From: an uncultured Pelagibacteraceae bacterium
GTDB lineage: Bacteria > Pseudomonadota > Alphaproteobacteria > Pelagibacterales > Pelagibacteraceae
Reading direction: 5' to 3'
Assembly: GCA_902545635.1 (NCBI GenBank)
Contig: CACCGT010000001.1
Location: 93,684-157,683 of the forward strand
Length of the DNA: 64,000 bases
Below the pieces are notes generated by a model that was not told the origin of the DNA, searched no databases, and saw only the letters and a list, made by a program, of their open reading frames with translations. Positions 43,176 to 51,576 of the stretch are shown one piece after another. A program made the translations under genes and the position numbers. Numbering within the stretch: position 1 is the stretch's first letter; each line of letters starts with the position of its first letter.

Positions 43176-44210
43176 TTATGCTACTTGTATGTTTGATTTT
43201 TTAAAATATGGAATTATATTTTCACCAATTCTATGCATCGACTCTATTAAATCTTTTTGTGATTGACCAAAACTTGAACTAAGAATAATTTCATCAACTC
43301 CAGCCTCGGCATAGACACTTAACTTATCAATCATCTCATTCATAGGACAGATCAAAAGATTTTCTTTTAATTCATCTAAAGTTTGTTTTCTAGGTAAAGC
43401 TTCAATATTTCCTTCATTTACTTTACCAGGACCAGTAAACATATTATCAAATCGTTTGTAATATTCGTAAGCAAATTTTGTTTTTTCTCTAGCTTCATTT
43501 TCATCTTTCGCTAAATAAGCCATACGTTGCATGGAAAGTTTTAGTAGTTTTCCCTCCTCTCCTAACTTTGCACAACCTTCCTTAAACGCATTCACTCTAC
43601 TTAATAAAAGATCTTTATTACCTGACAATACTGTTGATTGAACATGAAATCCCCTTGATGCTGCATCTTTAATACTTTCTAAATTCATAGCAGCTATCAT
43701 CATTTGTACAGGATTACTTATCGGTCGAGGCATAATAGTAATTGGTTCAAAATCATAGAATTTACCTTTATATGAAACTTCTTTATTTTTTAACAATAAT
43801 TGTAAAACCTCGAGTGACTCTATAAATTTTTCTTTTGATTTTTCTATGGGAGTTCCTAATCTTTGCATCTCCCAAGCAAAAGCACCTCTTCCAACACCTA
43901 AAATTAATCTGCCATCAGTTAAAATATCTGCTGTTGCGACTTCACCAGCATATGTTCTCATATCGTGAACAGGTAAAACAACTATTCCAGTTGTGATTTT
44001 AATATTTTTTGTAATAGATGCAATTTTTACAGCCATCTGCAAAGGGGATGGCATCATAAGTAAATTTATTAAATGATGTTCAGGAATTGATACTGTTGCA
44101 TAACCAAGTTTCTCTGCAACAACACATTCTTCCAACATATTTTTAAAATGTTGTTTCGAACCAACATTTGTATCTGGCATGTAGCTAGTTAAGAAGTGGT
44201 TAAAGTCCAT
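43176..44210 (-). CDS. LLM-class flavin-dependent monooxygenase (luciferase-like)
   Basis: 344-residue TIM-barrel oxidoreductase using reduced FMN. IPEHHLINLLMMPSPLQM (about 42-59), ITTGIVVLPVHDMRTYAGEVAT and LILGVGRGAFAWEMQ (about 106-120) are typical of bacterial luciferase-like enzymes. A two-component system needs a flavin reductase, and none is seen in the window. It is the middle gene of the leftward run that starts with BKACE and carnitine dehydrogenase and ends with an alpha/beta hydrolase. It could take part in breakdown of the carnitine backbone or of trimethylamine-type nitrogen; this is inference. Confidence 0.85.
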   Translation of the reverse strand: MDFNHFLTSYMPDTNVGSKQHFKNMLEECVVAEKLGYATVSIPEHHLINLLMMPSPLQMAVKIASITKNIKITTGIVVLPVHDMRTYAGEVATADILTDGRLILGVGRGAFAWEMQRLGTPIEKSKEKFIESLEVLQLLLKNKEVSYKGKFYDFEPITIMPRPISNPVQMMIAAMNLESIKDAASRGFHVQSTVLSGNKDLLLSRVNAFKEGCAKLGEEGKLLKLSMQRMAYLAKDENEAREKTKFAYEYYKRFDNMFTGPGKVNEGNIEALPRKQTLDELKENLLICPMNEMIDKLSVYAEAGVDEIILSSSFGQSQKDLIESMHRIGENIIPYFKKSNIQVA

Positions 44211-44246
44211 GTATTTAATTTACCATTTTAATTTTTCTTAAGATAT

Positions 44247-45191
44247 CTATTTTCTAATTTTATTTTCATATTTTTTTCTAAATAGTTGTAAATTGACTAA
44301 ATACTCATCTCTTATATTTGAAAGTTGATTAATTGATTTTCCTTTAGCTTGTTTTTTTGTACCTGAAATCAGCCTTTCTGAGAGTTTTTTTGACAATTTT
44401 GGCGCTTTAAGCTTAGTCCATGGAAGTTTTAATGTTGGCCCAAACTGTTCTAACATATGCTTCATCCCAGCCTTTCCACCCGCTAAATGGAAGGTTAAAA
44501 ATGTTCCCATTAAAGAATATCTTAAACCAGGACCATCCTCTATGGCTCTATCTAAATCCTCAGTTGTAGCATATCCATCATTAATAATATGTAACGCCTC
44601 TCTCCATAAGGCTTCTTGAAGTCTATCAGATAAATAACCAGGTAATTCCTTTTTAAGAACTATCGGATTCATTGAAATTGACTTATAAAATTTATTTGCA
44701 ATTTTTAAAGATTTCTTACTAGTTTTTTTACCAGGAACTATTTCTACCAAAGGTAACAAATATACAGGATTGAATGGATGGCCAATAATACCTCTCTGAA
44801 TATTTTTACATTTCGAAAAAATCTTTGATGGCAACAATCCCGAAGAACTTGATGAAATTAAAACATTTTTTTTGCACCTTTTAGAAATTTCTCTCATTAA
44901 AACAGTTTTTAAATTATAATTTTCTGGTGCACATTCTTGAATAAAATCAGCATCTTTAACTGCTTCTTCTAAAGATAGGAAGAATTTTAGATTATTTAAA
45001 TTTATTTTTTTTTTGTTAAAAAGTTTTTTTACATATGGAAGTGCTCTTTTTATTTCGTCAATTAAAATTTTTTTTTGCTTAAGATTTTTATCGTAAGCAT
45101 AAACGATTTTATTATGAGCTAAAAATCTTATAATCCACCCTATTCCGATTACACCTGTTCCAACTACAGCAACTTTTTTAATTTTTAACAT
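44247..45191 (-). CDS. L-carnitine dehydrogenase-like 3-hydroxyacyl-CoA-dehydrogenase-fold enzyme
   Basis: Expected to oxidise L-carnitine to 3-dehydrocarnitine with NAD. 314 residues, close to CdhA/LcdH length. Rossmann motif VVGTGVIGIGW (about 9-19); the catalytic His region is IIGHPFNPVYLLPLVEIVPG; ELPGYLSDRLQEALWREALH marks the dimerisation domain. Single-domain proteins of this type next to a BKACE gene are usually carnitine dehydrogenases. Here the BKACE gene overlaps its start by 1 bp. The sequence is unusually Lys-rich. A different beta-hydroxyacyl substrate remains possible. Confidence 0.82.
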   Translation of the reverse strand: MLKIKKVAVVGTGVIGIGWIIRFLAHNKIVYAYDKNLKQKKILIDEIKRALPYVKKLFNKKKINLNNLKFFLSLEEAVKDADFIQECAPENYNLKTVLMREISKRCKKNVLISSSSSGLLPSKIFSKCKNIQRGIIGHPFNPVYLLPLVEIVPGKKTSKKSLKIANKFYKSISMNPIVLKKELPGYLSDRLQEALWREALHIINDGYATTEDLDRAIEDGPGLRYSLMGTFLTFHLAGGKAGMKHMLEQFGPTLKLPWTKLKAPKLSKKLSERLISGTKKQAKGKSINQLSNIRDEYLVNLQLFRKKYENKIRK

Positions 45192-46078
45192 TACTTGTGT
45201 TTAACAAGCTTAAGTTTTGTCCTAGTTTCCTCTGCTGTCATTATTGATGCTCCAAGATCTGTAACTATCCTAATTGCTTTCTCCACTAATTGAGCATTTG
45301 TTGCTAGTTTGCCCTTTGATAAATATAGGTTATCCTCCAAACCTACTCTTGGGTTTCCTCCCATTACAACTGTTTGAGCTACAAATGGCATTTCATTTTT
45401 TGAAATTGCAAAACCTGACCACACTGCTTCTTTAGGCATTATGTCTTTCATGGCTTGCATTGCTAATGGGGTAGCGGGAGCTCCCCAAGGAATACCTAAA
45501 CACATTTGAAACATTGGTGGATCATCAAGTAAACCTTCTTTGTACAATTGCGATCCAAACCACATATTTCCTAAATCAAATGCCTCTATCTCTGGTTTAA
45601 CTTTAATTTCTTGTAATTTTTTTGCAGCCTTTCTTAAATCATTTGGTGTATTAACTGTAATTACAGAACCGTCTCCAAAATTTAATGTACCAGCATCTAA
45701 AGTACAAATTTCCGGTAAAAATTGTTCTGCATTAGCTATTCTTTCCATTACATTTGCCATATCAGTCATTGGACCAAACTCTAGAGGATTTTTACCTTGA
45801 CCAATGTCTAAATCTCCACCCATCCCAGTTGTTAAATTTAAAATGACATCTGTTTCGCTTGATCTAATTCTATCTACTACTTCTTTGTATAATTCCAGTC
45901 TTCTGCTTGGTGTACCGTCCTCTTCTCTTACATGAATATGAGCAATTGCAGCTCCTGCCTTTGCTGCTTCTATTGCGGACTTAGCTATTTGCTCAGGAGT
46001 TTTTGGTAAATCAGGATGTTTGCTTGCAGTATCTCCAGACCCAGTAACCGCGCATGAGATAAAAACGTTATTGTTCAT
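45191..46078 (-). CDS. Beta-keto acid cleavage enzyme (BKACE, DUF849), dehydrocarnitine-cleavage candidate
   Basis: 295-residue Zn-dependent TIM barrel. It condenses a beta-keto acid with acetyl-CoA to give acetoacetate and a CoA ester. Zinc ligands His47 and His49 lie in IAHIHVREEDG; LNLTTGMGG and the conserved GGNPRVGLEDN near residue 230-240 complete the site. BKACEs beside a carnitine dehydrogenase and a hotdog thioesterase act on 3-dehydrocarnitine, giving betainyl-CoA. All three are present here. It is first in the leftward run and starts 35 bp from the divergent aldolase gene. Confidence 0.87.
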   Translation of the reverse strand: MNNNVFISCAVTGSGDTASKHPDLPKTPEQIAKSAIEAAKAGAAIAHIHVREEDGTPSRRLELYKEVVDRIRSSETDVILNLTTGMGGDLDIGQGKNPLEFGPMTDMANVMERIANAEQFLPEICTLDAGTLNFGDGSVITVNTPNDLRKAAKKLQEIKVKPEIEAFDLGNMWFGSQLYKEGLLDDPPMFQMCLGIPWGAPATPLAMQAMKDIMPKEAVWSGFAISKNEMPFVAQTVVMGGNPRVGLEDNLYLSKGKLATNAQLVEKAIRIVTDLGASIMTAEETRTKLKLVKHK

Positions 46079-46113
46079 AATTTATTTTTCAACTATATTT
46101 TAAATTCATACAA

Positions 46114-46839
46114 ATGGAAATATCTGAATTACAGAAAGAATTAGCTGCTACTTTTAGATGGACAGCAAGACTAAATATGCACGAGGGTGTTGCAAACCAT
46201 TTTAGTGCATGCGTCCCTGACTCTTCTGATTTTTACGTAAATAAAGCAGGCATTCATTTTAGTAATATGAAGGCTAGCGATTTAATCTTAGTGACTAAAG
46301 AAAATAAAGAAGAATTAAAGAATAAACCAGACATAATTGATCCGACAGCTCTATATATACATAGTGCGATACATGAAAAAGCATCACATGCAAGATGTAT
46401 TTTTCATGTTCATTCAAAATATGCAACTGCCCTCTCCACTCTTAAAGATCCTGTTATGAAACCTATCGATCAAAATACAATGATGTTTTACAATAGAGTA
46501 TCTGCATTTAAAGAATTTGGAGGTCTAGGACTGGAAGAGGAGTCAATAAAAATGGCAAATGCTTTAGGAAACAAACAACACATGTTGCTTGCAAATCATG
46601 GAATTTTAACTACAGGAAGAACGGTGGCTGAAGGTTTTAATTCTCTTTATTATTTTGAAAGAGCAGCAGAAACATACCTGACGGCTTTATCAACAAACCA
46701 GGAACTTAATGTTGTAAGCCATGAAATTGCAGAAAAAACTGCAGAGGAGCATGAAAATTTTCCTACAGATTTTGCAAATTTATTTTTGTCTCAAATTAGG
46801 ATCATTTTAGATAAAGAAGAGCCAGATTATAAAAATTAA
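46114..46839 (+). CDS. Class II aldolase/adducin-family protein
   Basis: 241-residue Zn-dependent aldolase-fold protein. Metal ligands are the His pair in IFHVHSKYATALS (about 98-110) and the His in LLANHGILTTG (about 156-166). FSACVPDSSDFYVNKAGIHFS near the N-terminus is typical. Family members retro-aldolise sugar phosphates or act as decarboxylases or epimerases. It is translationally adjacent (1 bp) to a CitE-like lyase and upstream of the thioesterase, so all three are probably one operon divergent from the BKACE run. Its reaction here is unknown. Confidence 0.85.
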   Translation: MEISELQKELAATFRWTARLNMHEGVANHFSACVPDSSDFYVNKAGIHFSNMKASDLILVTKENKEELKNKPDIIDPTALYIHSAIHEKASHARCIFHVHSKYATALSTLKDPVMKPIDQNTMMFYNRVSAFKEFGGLGLEEESIKMANALGNKQHMLLANHGILTTGRTVAEGFNSLYYFERAAETYLTALSTNQELNVVSHEIAEKTAEEHENFPTDFANLFLSQIRIILDKEEPDYKN

Positions 46840-46840
46840 G

Positions 46841-47701
46841 ATGGATTTAGATAAATTAAAAGTGAGAAGAAGTTTTATTTTTACACCAGGTCTTCACCCT
46901 GAAATGTTTCCAAAAGCGATTGCATCAGGTGCTGATATGGTTTGTATTGAATTAGAAGATGGGATAGCAATAAATGACAAAGAACAAGCCCGAAAAAATA
47001 CTATAGAAGCTCTTAAAACGCTCGAAGTTAAAAATGATGTAGAACTAGTTGTAAGGTTTAATAATCAAAGAACTAAATTTGGTCTTTTAGATCTAGAAGC
47101 TTTTATATCAAGTAAAGTAAATCTAAAGGCTATTATGTTACCAAAGGTTAAAACACCAGATGAAATAATATTTATAGACGATCTTCTTACAGACTGTAAT
47201 TTAGATACCGATCTTCATGTTATAATGGAAACAAATGAAGCTTTAGAAAATATTTATAATATTGCTCATGCTAGCAAGAGAATAGTAGCTTTATACTTTG
47301 GTGGAGTTGATATGGCAGCAGAGCTTAGAGTTGAAAATAAATGGGAAAACCTAGTTCACGCAAGATCAAAGTTGGTTCATGCAGGTGCAAGTGTCGGTGT
47401 AGACGTTATAGATGTGCCTTATTTAGATTTAGAAAACATGGATGGAATGAGGAAAGAAGCTGAACAAGTGAGAAATCTTGGATTTACTGGAAAAGGCTCT
47501 ATTCATCCCAAACAAATTCAAATTTTAAATGAGGTATTTACACCTCCAAAAGATGAAATTACTAAGGCAAAAAAAATATTAGAAGAATTTAACAATTCAA
47601 ATACAGGTTTAGTAGTTATAGATGGTAAACTAATTGAAAAACCTGTCCTAAGAGAAATGAAAAGAAAAATACTAATAGCTGATAAAATTAATAAAGGATA
47701 A
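46841..47701 (+). CDS. HpcH/HpaI aldolase / CitE-like lyase
   Basis: 286-residue Mg-dependent TIM-barrel C-C lyase of the citrate-lyase beta/malyl-CoA lyase group. RSFIFTPGLHPEMFPKA (about 10-26), the metal-site CIELEDGIA (about 38-46), YFGGVDMAAELR and GKGSIHPKQIQ (about 216-226) are all standard. It is a stand-alone CitE-like protein, with no citrate-lyase alpha or gamma genes. Malyl-CoA, citramalyl-CoA or similar substrates are possible. It could process a C4 unit from the carnitine route, which is inference. Confidence 0.87.
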   Translation: MDLDKLKVRRSFIFTPGLHPEMFPKAIASGADMVCIELEDGIAINDKEQARKNTIEALKTLEVKNDVELVVRFNNQRTKFGLLDLEAFISSKVNLKAIMLPKVKTPDEIIFIDDLLTDCNLDTDLHVIMETNEALENIYNIAHASKRIVALYFGGVDMAAELRVENKWENLVHARSKLVHAGASVGVDVIDVPYLDLENMDGMRKEAEQVRNLGFTGKGSIHPKQIQILNEVFTPPKDEITKAKKILEEFNNSNTGLVVIDGKLIEKPVLREMKRKILIADKINKG

Positions 47702-47704
47702 AAA

Positions 47705-48172
47705 ATGTCATATCATCTAGCAACTAGAAAAATAATCAAAGAGTGGACAGATTATAATGAACATATGAATATGGCTTATTATATCTTAATCTTTGATCAA
47801 GCATGGGAAACGATGCTTAATAAATTTCATATGGGTGGAGAAAATGCAAAATCAAATCTGAGAAGTACTATGGTTGTTGAAACTAGAACCACTTACAATA
47901 ATGAGGTTAAAGAAAATCAAGAAGTAGAAGTATATTGCACTCATTTTGATCACGATAAAAAAAGATTACATTTAAAATGTGAAATGTACGAAAAAGAAAC
48001 TAAAACTCTTGCTGCTACTATGGAGAGTTTGTCCCTTTATATTGACTTGGGAAAAAGAAAGGTCACAGAATTTGAAGAAGATAAACTAAAAATTATGGGT
48101 GAATTTATTGACGAAAATAAATCAAGTTTTAAGTCTGAAAATTTAGAATTATCTAATAGGTTAAAAAAATAA
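47705..48172 (+). CDS. Hotdog-fold thioesterase, betainyl-CoA thioesterase candidate
   Basis: 155-residue 4HBT-type thioesterase. WTDYNEHMNMAYYILIFDQA (about 14-33) has the active-site Asp and the Asn/His positions of the family; the following RTTYNNEVKENQEVEVYCT strand is typical. In carnitine degradation operons a protein of this size hydrolyses betainyl-CoA to glycine betaine and CoA, and it follows CdhA and BKACE. Here those genes lie 1.6-3.5 kb away on the other strand. It is 3 bp from the CitE-like gene and 3 bp from a TauD-type dioxygenase gene. Confidence 0.8.
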   Translation: MSYHLATRKIIKEWTDYNEHMNMAYYILIFDQAWETMLNKFHMGGENAKSNLRSTMVVETRTTYNNEVKENQEVEVYCTHFDHDKKRLHLKCEMYEKETKTLAATMESLSLYIDLGKRKVTEFEEDKLKIMGEFIDENKSSFKSENLELSNRLKK

Positions 48173-48175
48173 ATT

Positions 48176-49003
48176 ATGGAAATTAAATTAGTATCAGGTG
48201 CATTAGGTGCAGAAGTAAGGGGTATCGATTTAAAAGATAGCTCTTTAGAAAATTGGAAGAAGATAAATAATCTATTATTAGAACACAAAGCTCTTTTCTT
48301 TAGAGATCAAGATATTACATCGCAAGAACAGATAAATTTAGCAAAACATTTTGGTCCATTAGAAAGACATATTTATGTTAAAGGAAGAAAAGATTATCCT
48401 GAAATATTAAGAATAATTAAAGCTCCAGAAGAAAAAAGACAATGGGGTGAAACTTGGCATACTGATGTAAGTTATAATCCTAAACCAACAAAAGTAATTA
48501 TCTTAAGATCAATTAAAGTACCACCGGTTGGTGGAGATACAATGTTTTCTAATATGGAAATCGCTTACGACACATTAAGCGATAAAATTAAAGATAAGGT
48601 TAATGATAAGAGAGCCATTCATAGCTCTCTAGGGGCAGCGGCATTTGTTGATGCATATAAGGAAATGGAAGGGAACGGTAATCTAGATGAATATTCAAAT
48701 TCCCATCCAGTAGTTAGAACTCATCCTGAAACAGGAAAAAAAATTTTGTATGTAAATTCAATGTACACTAAAAGAATTTTAGATTTAGATGAAAATGAAA
48801 GTTCAGATATTTTAAATGAAATATTTTTACATCAAGAAAGACTTGATTTTACATGCAGATTTAAATGGACTGAAAATGCTGTTGCAATTTGGGACAATAG
48901 AAGCACCCTTCACCAAGGTCTGACTGATTTTTTTCCTGGCAGAGGATTGGGCCATGAAAGAGTTATGGACAGGATTGCAGTCGAGGGTGATCATCCAAAT
49001 TAA
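48176..49003 (+). CDS. TauD/TfdA-family Fe(II)/2-oxoglutarate dioxygenase
   Basis: 275-residue alpha-ketoglutarate dioxygenase. Iron ligands His95, Asp97 (ETWHTDVSYNPKP) and His246 (STLHQGLTDF); Arg262 (GHERVMDR) binds 2-oxoglutarate. This spacing is that of taurine dioxygenase. No taurine transporter or sulfonate gene is nearby, and the setting between a thioesterase and a choline-dehydrogenase-like gene points to a carboxylate or quaternary-amine substrate. Its stop is directly followed by the ATG of the GMC gene. Confidence 0.88.
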   Translation: MEIKLVSGALGAEVRGIDLKDSSLENWKKINNLLLEHKALFFRDQDITSQEQINLAKHFGPLERHIYVKGRKDYPEILRIIKAPEEKRQWGETWHTDVSYNPKPTKVIILRSIKVPPVGGDTMFSNMEIAYDTLSDKIKDKVNDKRAIHSSLGAAAFVDAYKEMEGNGNLDEYSNSHPVVRTHPETGKKILYVNSMYTKRILDLDENESSDILNEIFLHQERLDFTCRFKWTENAVAIWDNRSTLHQGLTDFFPGRGLGHERVMDRIAVEGDHPN

Positions 49004-50590
49004 ATGCAAGCTTTTGATTATCTAATAGTTGGTGCTGGTTCAGCTGGATGTGTAGTAGCTAACAGATTATCTGAGAATGCTAATAATTCTATAGCTATAT
49101 TTGAGGCAGGCGGATCTAGTGATATTTGGAAGGTTAAAATGCCATTAGCTCTTCTATATACAATGCATGACCCCAAATATAATTGGAAATATTATTCAGA
49201 ACCTGAGCCATATTTGAACAATAGACGTGTTTTTTGCCCAAGAGGAAAGATGATTGGAGGATGCTCATCTCATAATGGAATGGTCTTTGTTAGAGGAAAT
49301 AGAGATGACTATACTAGATGGGAAAATTTTGGTTTGGATAATTGGTCCTATGATAAAGTTCTTCCTTATTTTAAGAAGATTGAAACTTGGTCTGAAGGTG
49401 AAAATCAATATAGAGGTTCATTGGGACCACTTCCAGTAAATTTATCTAAAAATTCAAATCCATTATTTAAAGCATTTATTGACGCTGCAGCTGAAGCAGG
49501 TCACAAAACAAATATAGATATGAATGGTGAGGAACAAGAGGGTTTTGGCATGTTTGATACTACAATGCATCAAGGTGAGAGAGCTGGAGTTGCCAAGTAT
49601 TATTTAAACCCTATTAAAAATAGAAAAAATTTAAATATTTTAAAAAACTCATTTGTTGAAAAGATACTATTTGAGGGAAAAAAAGCAGTTGGTCTTCAAG
49701 TAAAAATAAACAACAAAGTTGAAAAGATTTATGCAAATAAGGAAGTAATTTTGAGTGGAGGATCTATAAATTCTCCACAATTATTAATGTTATCTGGTAT
49801 AGGCGACGAAACCCATCTTAGAGATAATGGTATTGAAGTTGTTCATCACTCAAAGGGTGTTGGAAAGAATTTACAAGATCATCTTGAAACTTACATACAG
49901 CAAAAATGTAAAACTCCTAATACACTTTACACATACACAAAATTAATTCCAAAAATTTTAGCAGGTATGCAATGGTTTATGTTTAAATCTGGACCCTGCT
50001 CAAAATCATTTTTAGAAGCTGGCGGTTTTGCAAAATCATCGCCTGATAGAAAAGTTGCTAATATTCAATTTCATTTTTTTCCATCATTTGTGATAAATCA
50101 TGGCCTAGAAGAACCTGATACACATGGGTATCAATTACATGCAAGTCCAAATCATCCAAAAAGTAGAGGTGAAATAACACTTAATTCTTCAGACCCATAC
50201 GATTACCCTAAAATTTTATTTAATTATTTAAAAGAAGAAGAAGATCTTAAACAAACAAGAGAGTGTATTCATGTTGCAAGAAAAATTCTAGCACAGCCAG
50301 CTTTAGCAGAGCACGCTGGTGATGAAGTTGGGCCAGGTTTTGATGCACAGTCAGATGATGAATTAAATGAATATATTAGATCGAAAGCAGACACTGCATA
50401 TCATCCTTGTGGAACATGCAAAATGGGAGTTGATGATATGGCAGTAGTAGACCAGGATTTGAGGGTAAATGGAATTGGAAATTTAAGAGTGATTGATGCA
50501 TCAGTGATACCTGAAATACCAAGTGCAAACCTAAATGCTCCTACACTTATGATTGCTGAAAAAGGTTCAGAGGCAATTTTAAATAATTAA
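49004..50590 (+). CDS. GMC-family FAD oxidoreductase (choline dehydrogenase BetA-like)
   Basis: 528-residue flavoprotein. FAD motif YLIVGAGSAGCVVANRLSE (about 6-24); GMC signature 1 near GKMIGGCSSHNGMVFVRGN; signature 2 near GSINSPQLLMLSGIG; catalytic His in TAYHPCGTCKMG (about 464-475). Length and motifs match choline dehydrogenase and related alcohol dehydrogenases. Choline to betaine aldehyde would fit the osmolyte theme, but no betaine aldehyde dehydrogenase is adjacent. Many GMC enzymes near DMT genes act on other alcohols. It ends 35 bp before the DMT gene. Confidence 0.85.
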   Translation: MQAFDYLIVGAGSAGCVVANRLSENANNSIAIFEAGGSSDIWKVKMPLALLYTMHDPKYNWKYYSEPEPYLNNRRVFCPRGKMIGGCSSHNGMVFVRGNRDDYTRWENFGLDNWSYDKVLPYFKKIETWSEGENQYRGSLGPLPVNLSKNSNPLFKAFIDAAAEAGHKTNIDMNGEEQEGFGMFDTTMHQGERAGVAKYYLNPIKNRKNLNILKNSFVEKILFEGKKAVGLQVKINNKVEKIYANKEVILSGGSINSPQLLMLSGIGDETHLRDNGIEVVHHSKGVGKNLQDHLETYIQQKCKTPNTLYTYTKLIPKILAGMQWFMFKSGPCSKSFLEAGGFAKSSPDRKVANIQFHFFPSFVINHGLEEPDTHGYQLHASPNHPKSRGEITLNSSDPYDYPKILFNYLKEEEDLKQTRECIHVARKILAQPALAEHAGDEVGPGFDAQSDDELNEYIRSKADTAYHPCGTCKMGVDDMAVVDQDLRVNGIGNLRVIDASVIPEIPSANLNAPTLMIAEKGSEAILNN

Positions 50591-50625
50591 TATTATTATC
50601 ACCACTGATTTGATATAGGTGTCTC

Positions 50626-51576
50626 ATGGACACAAACCAAAATACCAGAGGTATTTTTTTTATAATGACTGGTATGGCTTTTTTTTCAATACAAGACTCT
50701 TTAATTAAATTTATTTTTGAGGATATTGCTTTATTCGAGCTTTATTTTGGAAGAACCCTTATACAATCAGTATTTTTGCTATCCTTTGTTTTAATAACTA
50801 AAAAAACAATATCTTTAAAAACCCATTACCCATTATTGACATTAATAAGAGTTGTATGTTTTTTCTTTGGTTTTAGTTTTTTTTATATTTCACTGACTTT
50901 TATGACGCTTGCGATGACAAGTGCACTATTTTTCTCCTGCCCGTTCTTTATGTCTATGTTTGCTAAATTTTTCTTAAAAGAAAAAATTGGAATTAGAAGA
51001 TGGAGTGCAATTGTAGTTGGATTTATTGGAGTATTAATTGTTTTAAATCCATCTTTAGATGATTTTAATTTCTTTAAATTAGCACCAGTAGCATGTGCGC
51101 TTTGCTATTCAATCTCGATGACAATAACAAAATATACATCCGATAAAGATAGTATTTATACTCAAATGACTTGGCTTTATATTTTTGCATTATTTGCAAG
51201 TTTAGTAATATTTTTTGTTAGCGGAGATGGAAAATTTAACACTTTTACGGATCCAACTTTGCAATTTATTGTTAGAGAATGGTTTACTAACCCAGGAGAG
51301 GCATGGCCCTATGTTTTAATTATGGGAATAGTTGCTTCGATTTCATTTTTTTGTGTATTTACTGCCTATAGCATTGCCTCACCTTCTGTAGTTTCATTAT
51401 TTGAGTATTCATACATAGTGTTTGCAATGGTAGCTGGTTATATATTATTTGAAACAATACCAGTGCCAAGAACTTTTCTAGGTGCATCAATAATTATTGG
51501 TGCTGGCGTGTATATTTATTTTAGAGAAAAAGTCCGAGGACAAATGATTGCTACAGATACACCAGCGAATAGATGA
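50626..51576 (+). CDS. EamA/DMT-family transporter
   Basis: 316-residue membrane protein with ten hydrophobic segments, EamA type. LFELYFGRTLIQSVFLLSF in the first half and SPSVVSLFEYSYIVFAMVAG in the second are landmarks, close to the protein at 32499. It overlaps the following dioxygenase gene by 4 bp (ATGA), so the two are co-translated. It could import or export the substrate or product of that oxygenase. Confidence 0.84.
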   Translation: MDTNQNTRGIFFIMTGMAFFSIQDSLIKFIFEDIALFELYFGRTLIQSVFLLSFVLITKKTISLKTHYPLLTLIRVVCFFFGFSFFYISLTFMTLAMTSALFFSCPFFMSMFAKFFLKEKIGIRRWSAIVVGFIGVLIVLNPSLDDFNFFKLAPVACALCYSISMTITKYTSDKDSIYTQMTWLYIFALFASLVIFFVSGDGKFNTFTDPTLQFIVREWFTNPGEAWPYVLIMGIVASISFFCVFTAYSIASPSVVSLFEYSYIVFAMVAGYILFETIPVPRTFLGASIIIGAGVYIYFREKVRGQMIATDTPANR

